A stretch of 64,000 bases of DNA from Leptospira terpstrae serovar Hualin str. LT 11-33 = ATCC 700639 (GCF_000332495.1 NZ_AOGW02000010.1:248001-312000); one strand, 5' to 3'. Positions 1 through 10,114 are shown, counted from the first letter of the stretch. Translations and numbers: made by a program. The notes: generated by a model from the sequence alone, not told the origin.

Positions 1-1396
<1,396 letters not shown>

Positions 1397-1435
1397 AAAA
1401 AACGAGGCGCTTTGAATCTTTTTTTTAAGTAGTTG

Positions 1436-1463
1436 TTGACCGAGAAAGGTCGTTCGATATTCT
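1436..1463 (+). promoter_or_regulatory. Sigma70-type promoter for the tRNA-Lys/tRNA-Glu pair
   Basis: A TTGACC -35 element (1436-1441) and a TATTCT -10 element (1458-1463) are separated by 16 nt. The predicted transcription start falls a few bases before the tRNA-Lys 5' end at 1476. No other signal of comparable quality lies between purA and the tRNAs. Confidence 0.6.
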
Positions 1464-1474
1464 TGGCTACAGAA

Positions 1475-1548
<74 letters not shown>

Positions 1549-1588
1549 CATAAGAGTTCTTAAAACTCTGTTTACTTTGTTCTCAATC

Positions 1589-1663
1589 GGTGCCATCGTC
1601 TAATGGTTAGGACACAAGGTTTTCATCCTTGCAATCGGGGTTCAATTCCCCGTGGCACTACCA
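1589..1663 (+). tRNA. tRNA-Glu (anticodon TTC)
   Basis: The acceptor stem pairs GGTGCCA with TGGCACT (one G-T pair). The anticodon stem is CAAGG/CCTTG with loop TTTTCAT, giving anticodon TTC at 1622-1624. The T arm is CGGGG-TTCAATT-CCCCG. Unlike tRNA-Lys next door, the CCA end is encoded (1661-1663). The 3' half overlaps, on the opposite strand, the last codons of the TIGR02757 gene, whose stop codon is the complement of 1623-1625 inside the anticodon loop. Confidence 0.97.
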
Positions 1664-2519
1664 AACATACCTCCTTCAAATAACATTCTTCACAAACTCG
1701 CTTCTGATATGATGCTTTGCATTTCTCAATAATGCCTACCCTTGTTAGATAGAAGTCGTATAACAAAGGATCGTCGGGTTTGATTTTTAGAAAAAAATCT
1801 TTAATGAGATAGGCATCACTCGATCTAAAACTTTTTCGAGAGGTGATTCCTAAAATTTGGATTAACTTCTGGATATGTACATCTAAAGGAAAAGGGATTT
1901 GGTTTGGTTTTATCTTTTGGTAGATTCCGAAATCAGGATAAGACGTTCTTACCATCCATCTTAAAAATAAGGATAGGCGTTTTTTGGGGGATTTTGTAGT
2001 GGATTTTCCAACTAGAAATTGCAGTCCATAAGTCAGCGGTTTTTTTCCCAATGTGGTTTGGAGTTCTTTCTCCCAAAACCTTTGAAAATTTTGAAGGGAG
2101 GATTCTTCCTGGAACTTGCCCGCCTGGTCTAAGAATTTAGATTCCCAAAGGGGCGATTTGTTATTTGATTCCGAAATTAACCTAACCAGCGTTTGAAAGA
2201 AGGTTTGGTTGTCTTTTTTTGTTTGGAACCGGTAACCTTGCATTTTTTGGAGAAGGGTTTGGTAATTGGATCCAGCTTCCCGTAAGGTTTGGAAAGGAGA
2301 AGGGCCAAGAAGTGTAAACAATGGCCTTAAGAACCCTTGGATACTTTTTACATTCCCATAAGCAAATAAACAGGAAATCAATGAAACCACTTCGATATCC
2401 AATGGGTCTTTGTATTGTTTCGGAAAACAAATGGGATCTGTTTCTAAATACGTAAGGTTTTGGTATTTGTTTTTAAGAGCTTCTAACTTCGAATGTAGAA
2501 GTTCAAAGTCAATCTGCAT
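1623..2519 (-). CDS. TIGR02757 (DUF2400) family protein
   Basis: This 298-residue protein matches the uncharacterised TIGR02757 family. It has an early AYGNVKSI segment, a GLDFxV-like core near residue 165 (YGLQFLVG) and a PLDVHIQ motif near residue 215. The C-terminal Cys pattern CEECYLKEVC resembles the metal or Fe-S cysteine loop of HhH-GPD enzymes. No catalytic activity is established for the family. Its last 12 residues (VVPRGIEPRLQG) are the antisense translation of tRNA-Glu and are unlikely to be part of the ancestral protein. The start overlaps the preceding HMG-CoA lyase gene by 11 nt, so the two are probably translated from one transcript. Confidence 0.8.
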   Translation of the reverse strand: MQIDFELLHSKLEALKNKYQNLTYLETDPICFPKQYKDPLDIEVVSLISCLFAYGNVKSIQGFLRPLFTLLGPSPFQTLREAGSNYQTLLQKMQGYRFQTKKDNQTFFQTLVRLISESNNKSPLWESKFLDQAGKFQEESSLQNFQRFWEKELQTTLGKKPLTYGLQFLVGKSTTKSPKKRLSLFLRWMVRTSYPDFGIYQKIKPNQIPFPLDVHIQKLIQILGITSRKSFRSSDAYLIKDFFLKIKPDDPLLYDFYLTRVGIIEKCKASYQKRVCEECYLKEVCLVVPRGIEPRLQG

Positions 2520-3408
2520 TCTTCATTGCAACATAAGTTCTGGAAGTTAATTTTCTTCCAATCCTTTCTTCCATAAACTGGCTTGCCTGAATGACAGAAC
2601 CCAATTGAATCCCAGTATTATAACCTTCTTTATGTAAAAAATAAACCAAATCCTCTGTGGCTACATTTCCTGCTGCTCCTTTGGCATAAGGGCAACCACC
2701 GAGTCCACCTGCGGAACTGTCGAAACTCCGAATACCCATACTCAGTGCTTGTTTGATATTCGCGATTGCCATTCCGTAAGTATCATGGAAATGTCCTGCA
2801 AAGTAAGAGTCTGGGATTTTTTTTAAGAGAACTTCTAAAAGTGTTTCTACTTCCGAAGGAACTGCTACCCCAATGGTTTCTCCCAAAGAGATTTCATACA
2901 CTCCTGCCTCTAGCAGACGTTCTGCGATCTCAAGTGTCTGTTCTGGTTTGATTTTTCCTTCGTAAGGGCAAGCAATCACAGTAGAAATATACCCGCGCAC
3001 TTTGATCCCATCTGTCTTTGCCATTGTAAAGATCGGTTTAAAAAAATCTAAACTCTCTTGAATTGTCATATTGATATTTTTTTTGGTAAATGTTTCTGAT
3101 GTAGCCGTGAAGACGGCAACTTCTTTAAAACCGGAATCTTTGGCTCCTTCATAACCTTTGGCATTGGGAGTGAGGCAAGAAAATTGGACTTGGTTTTGGA
3201 ACTTAGGAAGGACGAGGTCCGCAAGTTCTTTAGCATCTCCCATTTGGGGAATTCGGTCTTTACGGACAAAGGAAGTGAGTTCTATATTTTTGATTCCGCT
3301 TTCTACTAGACGAGATACGAATTCGAATTTATCCTGAGTAGAGAGAATGGTTTTTTCGTTTTGCAGTCCATCCCTTGGTCCTACTTCTGTGATTTTAATT
3401 TGTTCCAA
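2509..3408 (-). CDS. mvaB: Hydroxymethylglutaryl-CoA lyase
   Basis: HMG-CoA lyase cleaves 3-hydroxy-3-methylglutaryl-CoA to acetoacetate and acetyl-CoA at the end of leucine catabolism. The 299-residue protein starts with the HMGL/DRE-TIM motif ITEVGPRDGLQNE. It carries GHFHDTYGMA with the metal-binding His residues near 205. The active-site cysteine loop is GGLGGCPYAKGAAGNVATED, which distinguishes HMG-CoA lyase from isopropylmalate synthases. The other leucine-degradation enzymes are not in this window. It is the upstream gene of a two-gene minus-strand unit with the TIGR02757 gene. Confidence 0.92.
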   Translation of the reverse strand: MEQIKITEVGPRDGLQNEKTILSTQDKFEFVSRLVESGIKNIELTSFVRKDRIPQMGDAKELADLVLPKFQNQVQFSCLTPNAKGYEGAKDSGFKEVAVFTATSETFTKKNINMTIQESLDFFKPIFTMAKTDGIKVRGYISTVIACPYEGKIKPEQTLEIAERLLEAGVYEISLGETIGVAVPSEVETLLEVLLKKIPDSYFAGHFHDTYGMAIANIKQALSMGIRSFDSSAGGLGGCPYAKGAAGNVATEDLVYFLHKEGYNTGIQLGSVIQASQFMEERIGRKLTSRTYVAMKNAD

Positions 3409-3479
3409 TTCCCAAATCTCCTTCTCTTTATACTCCTGCTTAAAAATTAGAAACGCAATGATTTTCTGGAGTGAAACTT

Positions 3480-4268
3480 ATGTTTGCTCTTAAAAATATT
3501 TCTGTTCGTGTGTCAGGTCGTTCCTTATTACAAAATATCAACTTGAGTGCGGAACCCAAAGAGATCACGGGACTTATAGGAAAATCAGGATCAGGGAAAT
3601 CCACTTTGTTTCGTTTGGCCCTTGGACTCCTAAAAAAGGAAGACGGTTATGATTGGGAAGGGTCTATTTCGTGGAAGGGCGAAATTTTATCGATCAAACA
3701 CAATCCAAAACTCCAACCAGTATTTCAAGACCCATTGGCAAGTTTTTCTCACATAGGCACTATGCGAGAGTTATTACTCGAACCGACTCGCATCAGAAAT
3801 CAATTTTTCTTAAATAAACAACAGAAATCTATAGAATGGGAACGGATAGAATCTTTCTGTGAAAGGTTTGATCTTCCGAAAGAATTATTAGATAAAACAA
3901 AACAAGAATTAAGTGGCGGTCAGTTGCAAAGATTTGCTATTCTTCGTGCCTTACTCACGGCACCCGAATACCTGCTTTTAGATGAACCAGTTACAGCACT
4001 TGATGTGCTTGTACAAAAAAAAATTGCAGAAGAATTAAAAGAAATCAATACGAAAGAAAATCTTGGAATGTTTTTTGTTTCCCATGATTTAGGATTTTTG
4101 TCTTATATGTGCGATAAAATTTTTGTTTTGGATGGAGGTGAAATTGTAGAATTTGGCCCGACAAAAGAAATACTTTCTAATCCAAAATCAAAACTATTGC
4201 AAAGTTTACTTGTGGCAAGAAATCATTCATTTGCCGGTGCTGCTTCTTCTTCCGAATCATCTAACTGA
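3480..4268 (+). CDS. Peptide/nickel (Opp/Dpp)-type ABC transporter ATP-binding protein
   Basis: This is a stand-alone ABC ATPase of about 262 residues. It has a Walker A GKSGSGKST, a signature LSGGQLQRFAILRAL, a Walker B YLLLDEPVTALDV and a FVSHDLGF switch His. The D-loop and the C-terminal LSNPKSKLLQSLL tail follow the OppD/OppF pattern. The ATG at 3480 is chosen because GGAG at 3468-3471 sits 8 nt upstream; a GTG at 3471 overlaps that site. No permease or binding-protein gene is adjacent, so its partner must lie elsewhere. The last 46 nt overlap the 3' end of the convergent TPR gene. Confidence 0.85.
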   Translation: MFALKNISVRVSGRSLLQNINLSAEPKEITGLIGKSGSGKSTLFRLALGLLKKEDGYDWEGSISWKGEILSIKHNPKLQPVFQDPLASFSHIGTMRELLLEPTRIRNQFFLNKQQKSIEWERIESFCERFDLPKELLDKTKQELSGGQLQRFAILRALLTAPEYLLLDEPVTALDVLVQKKIAEELKEINTKENLGMFFVSHDLGFLSYMCDKIFVLDGGEIVEFGPTKEILSNPKSKLLQSLLVARNHSFAGAASSSESSN

Positions 4269-5239
4269 GTTCGTTTGGCCTCAGCAAATTTTTTGGCAAT
4301 GTCTCTTCGTCTCGCAATTACTTTTGAAGATACTGTCGCAAAAAAAGGATCATTGGTAAAACTTAGCATCTTTGTATATTCTTCTTCCGCAGTTTCATAA
4401 TCCGTTACCTTGGACGCTGTTTCTGCAAAATAATAATGAAATTTTTTATCGTAAGGTTTTGGTTTTCCTTCTGCTGTAGTGAGAGTAGTTCTGTTAAAAA
4501 TTTTATAAGCGATATGGAAATTTCCTTTTTCCATTTCCAAACGAGCAAATCCTAATTTTACATTGGGACTTTCTTCTTCGATCGTTAGTGCTTTTTTTAA
4601 ATACAGTAAGGCTCGATTCTTTAATCCTGTAGCCAAATAATGATCAGCAAGACGAATTAAGGCTTCCGTATCATAAGGATTTTTTTCAACAGCTAATTTG
4701 TAATTGAGGATGGCATAATAAACTTGCCTTGTGATTTCCGATAGAATGGCGATGTGAAGGTAGGTTTTGAAATACTCCGGCATTTCTGCTTTGGCATATT
4801 CAAATTCCACTATTGCCAATTCATACTTCATCTCTAAGGAATAGAGTCTTCCTAAATTGTAACGGAAGGGAAAAAATTGGGGATCAAACCGAACCCCAGC
4901 TTCCAGGCGTTTGATCACTTCTGCCCTGGCATTCGGTTTCCCGTTGAACAAAAGTTCCATTGTGTCATTGTTCCATTTCCCCGAATTGGTAATGGTATCT
5001 GTTCCGTAAGTGAAACTACCGTTGGATTTTGGCGGCTCCCCTTGGAAGAGTTTTCCACGTGCGAGAATGAAATCTTCTTTGTGGTAGATAAAGGAACCAT
5101 TGGGAAAATCCGAGGTATCAAATTCCTGGTCTTTACCCCAAAGGATCTCAGGGTATTCCTGGTTCCCTATGAGTTTTTGTCCCCAAATCAGTGTAGGGAA
5201 TAAAAACAGAAGTGCGAGACTGAAGCTATGGAAGAACAT
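4223..5239 (-). CDS. Exported TPR-repeat protein
   Basis: The protein begins with a hydrophobic signal segment (FFHSFSLALLFLFPTLIWG) and a likely cleavage after the Gly or Gln, so it is probably periplasmic. From about residue 120 to the end it is built of tetratricopeptide repeats (for example RYNLGRLYSLEMKYELAIVE and ALLYLKKALTIEEESPNVKL), which usually mediate protein contacts. The ATG at 5239 is preferred over a TTG at 5272, which would overlap the divergent ccmA start. The C-terminus ends in acidic DDSEEEAAPANE. No specific function can be named; the divergent neighbour is the cytochrome c haem exporter operon. Confidence 0.75.
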   Translation of the reverse strand: MFFHSFSLALLFLFPTLIWGQKLIGNQEYPEILWGKDQEFDTSDFPNGSFIYHKEDFILARGKLFQGEPPKSNGSFTYGTDTITNSGKWNNDTMELLFNGKPNARAEVIKRLEAGVRFDPQFFPFRYNLGRLYSLEMKYELAIVEFEYAKAEMPEYFKTYLHIAILSEITRQVYYAILNYKLAVEKNPYDTEALIRLADHYLATGLKNRALLYLKKALTIEEESPNVKLGFARLEMEKGNFHIAYKIFNRTTLTTAEGKPKPYDKKFHYYFAETASKVTDYETAEEEYTKMLSFTNDPFFATVSSKVIARRRDIAKKFAEAKRTQLDDSEEEAAPANE

Positions 5240-5247
5240 GGTGTAGA

Positions 5248-5868
5248 ATGAACCAAACCCTTTTGGAAACAAAAGCGCTTACTATTACTGTCGGCGAAAA
5301 GGTCTTACTGAGAGAGATCAATCTTTCTTTTTTTCAGACTGGGCTTGTCGCAGTTCTTGGTGAGAATGGTGCGGGAAAGTCCACCCTCTTAAAAGAAATC
5401 TATCACCACTCACTTTCTTCTTCAAAATGGGATTGGACCCAAGGCAAAAAAAAAATAACCTATCTTGGTCATGAACTTGGATTTTATTCCTCTCTCAGTT
5501 TAGAGGAAAATTTGGATTATTTTTCCAAGTTAGATGGATTGCCTCCCGATCTCAGGAAACGAAACCTACTTTTAGAAGCTTTTCGTTTGCAAAAAAGAAT
5601 TTGGGATCCAATCCATACCTTTTCGCGGGGAATGAAACAGAAAGTAGCCATTCTTCGTGCCTTACTATCTTCTGCAGAAGTGGTTTTATTTGATGAACCA
5701 TTTACAGGTTTAGATGCAGAATCCTCAAAAGTTTTGAGTGCACTTTTAAATGAAGAATCAAAATCAAGACTCATTCTAATTGTTCTCCATTCCGTTCCCA
5801 AAGAATTGCAATGTAGCAAACATTTACAAATTGAGAAGGGGAAAGTGTTTGTTACTGACCTTACTTAA
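5248..5868 (+). CDS. ccmA: Haem exporter ATP-binding protein CcmA
   Basis: CcmA is the cytosolic ATPase of the CcmABC complex, which releases haem-loaded CcmE during cytochrome c maturation. The 206-residue protein has Walker A LGENGAGKST, a signature of the CcmA type (TFSRGMKQKVAILRAL) and Walker B VVLFDEPFTGLD. The degenerate signature, without the usual LSGGQ, is typical of CcmA. Its 3' end overlaps ccmB by 20 nt, indicating translational coupling. The ccmE, ccmF, ccmG and ccmH genes are not in this window. Confidence 0.88.
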   Translation: MNQTLLETKALTITVGEKVLLREINLSFFQTGLVAVLGENGAGKSTLLKEIYHHSLSSSKWDWTQGKKKITYLGHELGFYSSLSLEENLDYFSKLDGLPPDLRKRNLLLEAFRLQKRIWDPIHTFSRGMKQKVAILRALLSSAEVVLFDEPFTGLDAESSKVLSALLNEESKSRLILIVLHSVPKELQCSKHLQIEKGKVFVTDLT

Positions 5869-6505
5869 AAAAGAATTTTATCTGATTGGCCGTTCGCTTG
5901 GGGGAGTGGTTTCCCTTTTTACCTTAAGTGTATCCGTTGTATTTATTTTTTATACCTCGATTGAAGTGAATGAAATGTTGTCCGAAAGAAGCATTCGCGG
6001 AATCAAATGGGCCATTATTTTTTTACTCAACTTCGTGATTGTAAGCCAAAGTCTTTGGGAAGAAAGAGAATCCATGGGTTGGGAGGCCAGTCTTTCCTTT
6101 GTCAGTCCCATTTCTATGTATTTGGCTAAATCCCTTGCCATTTGGTTTTGTACCATTTTAGTGAATGGAGCCCTTGTCCTTGTTCTTTCTGTTTTCTTTC
6201 AAAATATGAGTATAGAAAGGTATTGGGGAGAGTGGTTATTTGCCAACTTGGGAAGTGGGTGTTTGGTCTTTCTTGGAGTTTCACTCGGACTCATTGCCTT
6301 TGAAAGTCGTTTGAAAGAAATTATCATTCCTCTTTTACAACTTCCTTTTTCCATCCCCCTGTTCCTATTCGGATTGGAAGCGGAACATCGGTATTGGCTG
6401 GAACCAGGGTTTTACCTACCTTCCGTGGGGTTACTTTTGTTTTTTATGTTATTTTATGCTACACTTGGTTCGGTGATGATTGAGATTCTTAGGAATGAGC
6501 ATTAA
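5849..6505 (+). CDS. ccmB: Haem exporter membrane protein CcmB
   Basis: This roughly 218-residue protein has about six predicted membrane segments and no soluble domain. It lies between ccmA and ccmC, which identifies it as the CcmB permease of the CcmABC release complex. A TTG at 5849 is chosen as start because GGGG lies about 8 nt upstream and the product then begins LLTLLKKEFYLIGRS, typical of CcmB N-termini. A longer reading frame runs back into ccmA out of frame and is unlikely to be used. Sequence conservation of CcmB is low, so the assignment leans on context. Confidence 0.8.
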   Translation: MLLTLLKKEFYLIGRSLGGVVSLFTLSVSVVFIFYTSIEVNEMLSERSIRGIKWAIIFLLNFVIVSQSLWEERESMGWEASLSFVSPISMYLAKSLAIWFCTILVNGALVLVLSVFFQNMSIERYWGEWLFANLGSGCLVFLGVSLGLIAFESRLKEIIIPLLQLPFSIPLFLFGLEAEHRYWLEPGFYLPSVGLLLFFMLFYATLGSVMIEILRNEH

Positions 6506-6556
6506 GACCTTGTTTTCTCCTAGAATTTCTTTCTATCTCTGAAAATCTGGAAAAAA

Positions 6557-7255
6557 ATGGAACGTAAAATTCGGATATTTCCCCCTGTTATTGACATTGG
6601 TTTTTATCTCGTCGTTTGTACGTCGCTTATCTTTGCCGTCATTACTTCGTTAGTGTACCCTAACGTCATTTTGGAGCAGGGTTTAAGTCACAGGATATTT
6701 TACTTTCATGTTCCAGTCGCCTGGGTTGCGTTATATGGCCCCATACTTTCCTTTGTTTTTTCTTTGATTTTCCTTTTCACTCGGAATCTGCTTTGGGACA
6801 GGCTTGCTTTTACGGCAAACCAACTTTCTTTTTTATTTGCCGTTGGCGTTTTGTTTTCTGGTCCTATTTGGGCGTATAGTGCCTGGGGAGTTCCTTGGGA
6901 TAAAACAGATGCTAGGTTGCAGTCTTTTTTTATTCTTTGTATTTCTCTTTTAAGTTATTTTATCTTTCGGTATTTAGTTCCTGCTAAAAATAAAAAAGCA
7001 ATCCTATCTGCTTATCTTTCTGTACTTTGTGCAGTGAGTGCCATCCTTACTTGGGGAGCCATTCGATGGATCGAAAACCCAGGGAACCATCCAGGGAGTG
7101 TGCTCGGGAAAGGGGGAATGGATTCGGATATGAAACAAAGTATGTGGCTTGGCGTCTTAGCCTTCCACTTCCTATTTCTTTTCCTTTTTCTTGTTTCCAA
7201 CCGCACTGAAAAAATCCAAGATATCAGATCCAAACTGAAATCGGAATTGGAATAA
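6557..7255 (+). CDS. ccmC: Haem exporter/haem-handling protein CcmC
   Basis: CcmC is a haem-handling protein that binds haem at its periplasmic face and loads it onto CcmE. The 232-residue protein has six membrane segments, a conserved His in the first external loop ([11 protein letters not shown]) and the tryptophan-rich segment [14 protein letters not shown]. That segment corresponds to the WWD haem-binding motif of the family, in a shortened form. A second loop His is seen in ENPGNHPGS. It lies 51 nt after ccmB on the same strand and 3 nt before the phosphatase gene, so ccmABC and the regulator may share a transcript. Confidence 0.88.
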   Translation: MERKIRIFPPVIDIGFYLVVCTSLIFAVITSLVYPNVILEQGLSHRIFYFHVPVAWVALYGPILSFVFSLIFLFTRNLLWDRLAFTANQLSFLFAVGVLFSGPIWAYSAWGVPWDKTDARLQSFFILCISLLSYFIFRYLVPAKNKKAILSAYLSVLCAVSAILTWGAIRWIENPGNHPGSVLGKGGMDSDMKQSMWLGVLAFHFLFLFLFLVSNRTEKIQDIRSKLKSELE

Positions 7256-7258
7256 ACC

Positions 7259-8386
7259 ATGGGCACAGAAGAATCGGCGCATACCATCCTCATCGTAGAT
7301 GATGTTCCAGAAAATGTGGAACTTTTGAAATACCTTTTGCAACAAGAAGGTTTCAAAACCTATACCGCATTTTCTGCAGAAGAAGCGCGCCTTGTTCTAT
7401 TAAATACCGCCATAGACACACTTTTGTTAGATGTAAATATGCCCGTTCAGGATGGGTTTTCCTTTTGTCGGGAACTTCGTACGATGGATCAGTTCAAACT
7501 GCTTCCAATTCTATTTATCACATCGATAGAAAGAGAAGTGGGATTTCAAGAAGCGATGAAAAATGGTGGGGATGATTTTATCAACAAACCATTTAACAAA
7601 AGAGAATTGGTAGCAAAAATTCATTCCGTGATTCGTTTGAAAGATTTACAGGACGAGTTGTACAGACAAAAAAGTAAATACGAAAAAGAATTACAAACTG
7701 CAAGAAGAGTCCAAGACCAACTAATTCCCGAAAAAAGTTTTATTTGGAATGGAATCAAAGCTCAAACTTTGTTTCATCCCTATTTACAAATTGGTGGTGA
7801 CTTTGTTGATTCTTGGATCGAAGAGAAAAAACTCCACATTGTGATTGCTGATTGTTCGGGGCATGGACCAAGTGCAGCCCTCATTGGTGCCATGTTTAAG
7901 ATGCAACTTTTTAACTTGGTATCTAGTATGGGACTACGGGAACGTGTGGAACACCTGCGAAAAAATATGGAGTTAGTTTTACCAGAAGACTATGCCATTA
8001 CCTTTTGTTATGCGATCCTTGACCAAGATTTGAAACTTTCTTATATTAATGGCGGGCATCCCGCACCGATTGTATATATAGATGGAGAAACCAAATTCTT
8101 AAAAGGAATGAGCCCTATGATTATGGGTATCAATTTTGTGACCAATGATGAAGTACAAACCGTTCAGTTAAAAACTGGATCTTTGTTTTTTATGTATACG
8201 GATGGGGCAAGTGAAGCAATGAACCCAAAATCTGAATACATTACAGAAGAGGGAATGAAAGAGATATTCCATGAATCTGTAAAAGTTGGTACTGATATTT
8301 TACCAACCGTACAAAATAAGATTTTAGAATTCTGTGGATCTTCCACTCCAAGTGATGATATGGCTATGGTGTGTATACAATTATGA
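7259..8386 (+). CDS. Response regulator with PP2C (SpoIIE/RsbU) phosphatase output
   Basis: Residues 8-130 form a receiver domain with acidic pair D14/D15, phospho-acceptor D58 (LLLDVNMP) and the conserved K in KPFNKREL. After a coiled linker (EKELQTARRVQDQLIP) a PP2C-type phosphatase of the SpoIIE/RsbU class follows. Its metal-binding motifs are GGDFVDSW, IADCSGHGPSAAL and YTDGASEAM. Such proteins usually dephosphorylate an anti-sigma-factor antagonist when their receiver is phosphorylated. No antagonist, anti-sigma factor or histidine kinase is adjacent. The stop overlaps the purC ATG (ATGA), so regulator and purine genes are translationally coupled. Confidence 0.88.
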   Translation: MGTEESAHTILIVDDVPENVELLKYLLQQEGFKTYTAFSAEEARLVLLNTAIDTLLLDVNMPVQDGFSFCRELRTMDQFKLLPILFITSIEREVGFQEAMKNGGDDFINKPFNKRELVAKIHSVIRLKDLQDELYRQKSKYEKELQTARRVQDQLIPEKSFIWNGIKAQTLFHPYLQIGGDFVDSWIEEKKLHIVIADCSGHGPSAALIGAMFKMQLFNLVSSMGLRERVEHLRKNMELVLPEDYAITFCYAILDQDLKLSYINGGHPAPIVYIDGETKFLKGMSPMIMGINFVTNDEVQTVQLKTGSLFFMYTDGASEAMNPKSEYITEEGMKEIFHESVKVGTDILPTVQNKILEFCGSSTPSDDMAMVCIQL

Positions 8387-9240
8387 TTCCAACTCCCAGT
8401 TATAAGGGTAAAGTAAGAGATGTTTTTGATTTAGGAGATTCACTCCTACTTGTGGCCACTGACCGTATCTCTGCCTTTGATGTTGTGTTTGAAGAGCCCG
8501 TTTTAGATAAAGGAAAAATTCTAACACGAATTTCCACAGCTTGGTTTCGCCAATTTCCGAATATTGAAAACCATTTGATCACAGATGATTTCACTCAGTT
8601 TCCTCCTCCTTTCCAAAAAGAAGATTCCCTCCAAGGTAGATCAGTTCTTGTCAAAAAAGCAAAACGGATCAATTTCGAATGTGTGGTGCGTGGTTATTTG
8701 ACTGGATCCGCTTGGAAGGAATACAAATCGGAAGGAACCATTGCCCATGTTGCTTATCCAAAAGGCCTACAAGAATCGTATCGATTTGAAACACCTATCT
8801 TTACACCGGCTCGGAAAAATGATTCCGGCCACGATGAAAATGTAAGTGAATCCACCATGGAAAAAGAAGTAGGAGAAACACTCTATTCTGAACTGAAAAG
8901 TCTCTCTCTTGCTATTTATAACAAAGCCCATGTTCTTATGGCAAAACAAGGAATCCTTCTTTGTGATACTAAATTTGAATTTGGACTCATCGATGGAAAA
9001 CCGATCCTCATCGATGAAATCCTCACCCCAGATTCGTCCAGGTATTGGGACGCATCCACTTACGAACTCGGAAAAACTCCCGCCAGTTTTGATAAACAAA
9101 TCCTCAGGAATTGGCTCGAATCGACAGATTGGGACAAAAATCCACCGGCTCCCCATTTGCCCGAATCCTTGATCCTGGAACTACGTAAAAAATACTTGGA
9201 ATTGGAAGATAAAATCACGCTATGTTTGTCGCAAAAATAA
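8383..9240 (+). CDS. purC: Phosphoribosylaminoimidazole-succinocarboxamide synthase
   Basis: PurC (SAICAR synthetase) condenses CAIR with aspartate using ATP, step eight of purine synthesis. Key features are GKVRDVFDLGD at the N-terminus, ATDRISAFDVVF, FECVVRGYLTGSAWKEY and the ATP-grasp-like LIDEILTPDSSRYWD. The ATG at 8383 is chosen because it forms an ATGA overlap with the stop of the phosphatase gene; a GTG at 8371 is the alternative. The length of about 285 residues fits the long (yeast/proteobacterial) form. purS and purQ follow directly. Confidence 0.95.
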   Translation: MIPTPSYKGKVRDVFDLGDSLLLVATDRISAFDVVFEEPVLDKGKILTRISTAWFRQFPNIENHLITDDFTQFPPPFQKEDSLQGRSVLVKKAKRINFECVVRGYLTGSAWKEYKSEGTIAHVAYPKGLQESYRFETPIFTPARKNDSGHDENVSESTMEKEVGETLYSELKSLSLAIYNKAHVLMAKQGILLCDTKFEFGLIDGKPILIDEILTPDSSRYWDASTYELGKTPASFDKQILRNWLESTDWDKNPPAPHLPESLILELRKKYLELEDKITLCLSQK

Positions 9241-9470
9241 ATGTTACCCTCAAAGAATCCGTTCTTGATCCGCAAGGACAAACGGTTCTCCGCACCTTGC
9301 ATGACCAAGGGAAAAATACTGTTACCGACTTAAGAGTGGGAAAATACATCGAAATGAAAATCGATGCGAGCTCTCAGTCAGTGGCAGAAGCACTTGCAAA
9401 AGAAATTTGTGAATCTGTGCTCGTCAACCAAGTGATTGAGGCCTACCGTTTGGTTGTGGAGAAATTATGA
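9222..9470 (+). CDS. purS: Phosphoribosylformylglycinamidine synthase subunit PurS
   Basis: PurS is the small bridging subunit of the three-part FGAM synthase (PurSQL); it joins the PurQ glutaminase to the PurL synthetase. The 82-residue product begins MFVAKINVTLKESVLDPQG and contains VTDLRVGKYIEM, both hallmarks of PurS. It overlaps purC by 19 nt and purQ by 4 nt. purL is not in the window. The presence of PurS shows that the organism uses the small-PurL type of enzyme. Confidence 0.93.
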   Translation: MFVAKINVTLKESVLDPQGQTVLRTLHDQGKNTVTDLRVGKYIEMKIDASSQSVAEALAKEICESVLVNQVIEAYRLVVEKL

Positions 9471-10114
9471 AGGTTCGGGTGGTCACCTTTCCTGGTTCCA
9501 ATTGTGATAAGGATGTAGGGACAGTACTTGCCACAGAATTTGGTGCTACCGTAGATTACACTTGGTATAAGGATTCTTTTACGGACCTTCCGGACCTTGT
9601 GGTCCTTCCCGGTGGATTTTCTTTTGGTGACTACTTACGTTGCGGTGCCATGGCTAAATTTTCCAATGCTATGGAATCAGTAGTTTCTTATGCAAAAAAA
9701 GGGGGAAAGGTTTTAGGAGTTTGTAATGGATTCCAAATATTAACAGAATCGGGACTGCTTCCCGGTGCGCTCCTACATAACAGAACCCTAAAATACATTT
9801 GCAAAGATGTAGAACTCATTCCTGTCGCAGAAAACAAAATTGCGAAAGGTCTTCAGGGGCATTTAAGCATTCCCATTGCTCATGGAGAAGGTGCCTATTT
9901 TGCTGATTCAGAAACATTAGAACGATTAGAAAAAAATGGCCAAGTGGTCTTTCGTTACAAAGAAAATCCAAATGGATCCTTACATGATATCGCAGGGATT
10001 TGTAATGAAGCGGGAAATGTATTAGGTATGATGCCTCATCCAGAAAGAGCAGTGAATCCCTATACGGGAAAGATGGATGGAAAACAAATCTTAGAAGCTC
10101 TATTAAAAAAATAA
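9467..10114 (+). CDS. purQ: Phosphoribosylformylglycinamidine synthase subunit PurQ (glutaminase)
   Basis: PurQ is the class I glutamine amidotransferase subunit that supplies ammonia to PurL. The 215-residue protein has FPGSNCDKD at the start and LPGGFSFGDYLRCGAMAK. The nucleophile Cys is in GVCNGFQIL, and the His/Glu of the catalytic triad are in MMPHPERAV. It follows purS with a 4-nt ATGA overlap and closes the purC-purS-purQ unit; 53 nt separate it from glgC. Confidence 0.96.
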   Translation: MKVRVVTFPGSNCDKDVGTVLATEFGATVDYTWYKDSFTDLPDLVVLPGGFSFGDYLRCGAMAKFSNAMESVVSYAKKGGKVLGVCNGFQILTESGLLPGALLHNRTLKYICKDVELIPVAENKIAKGLQGHLSIPIAHGEGAYFADSETLERLEKNGQVVFRYKENPNGSLHDIAGICNEAGNVLGMMPHPERAVNPYTGKMDGKQILEALLKK

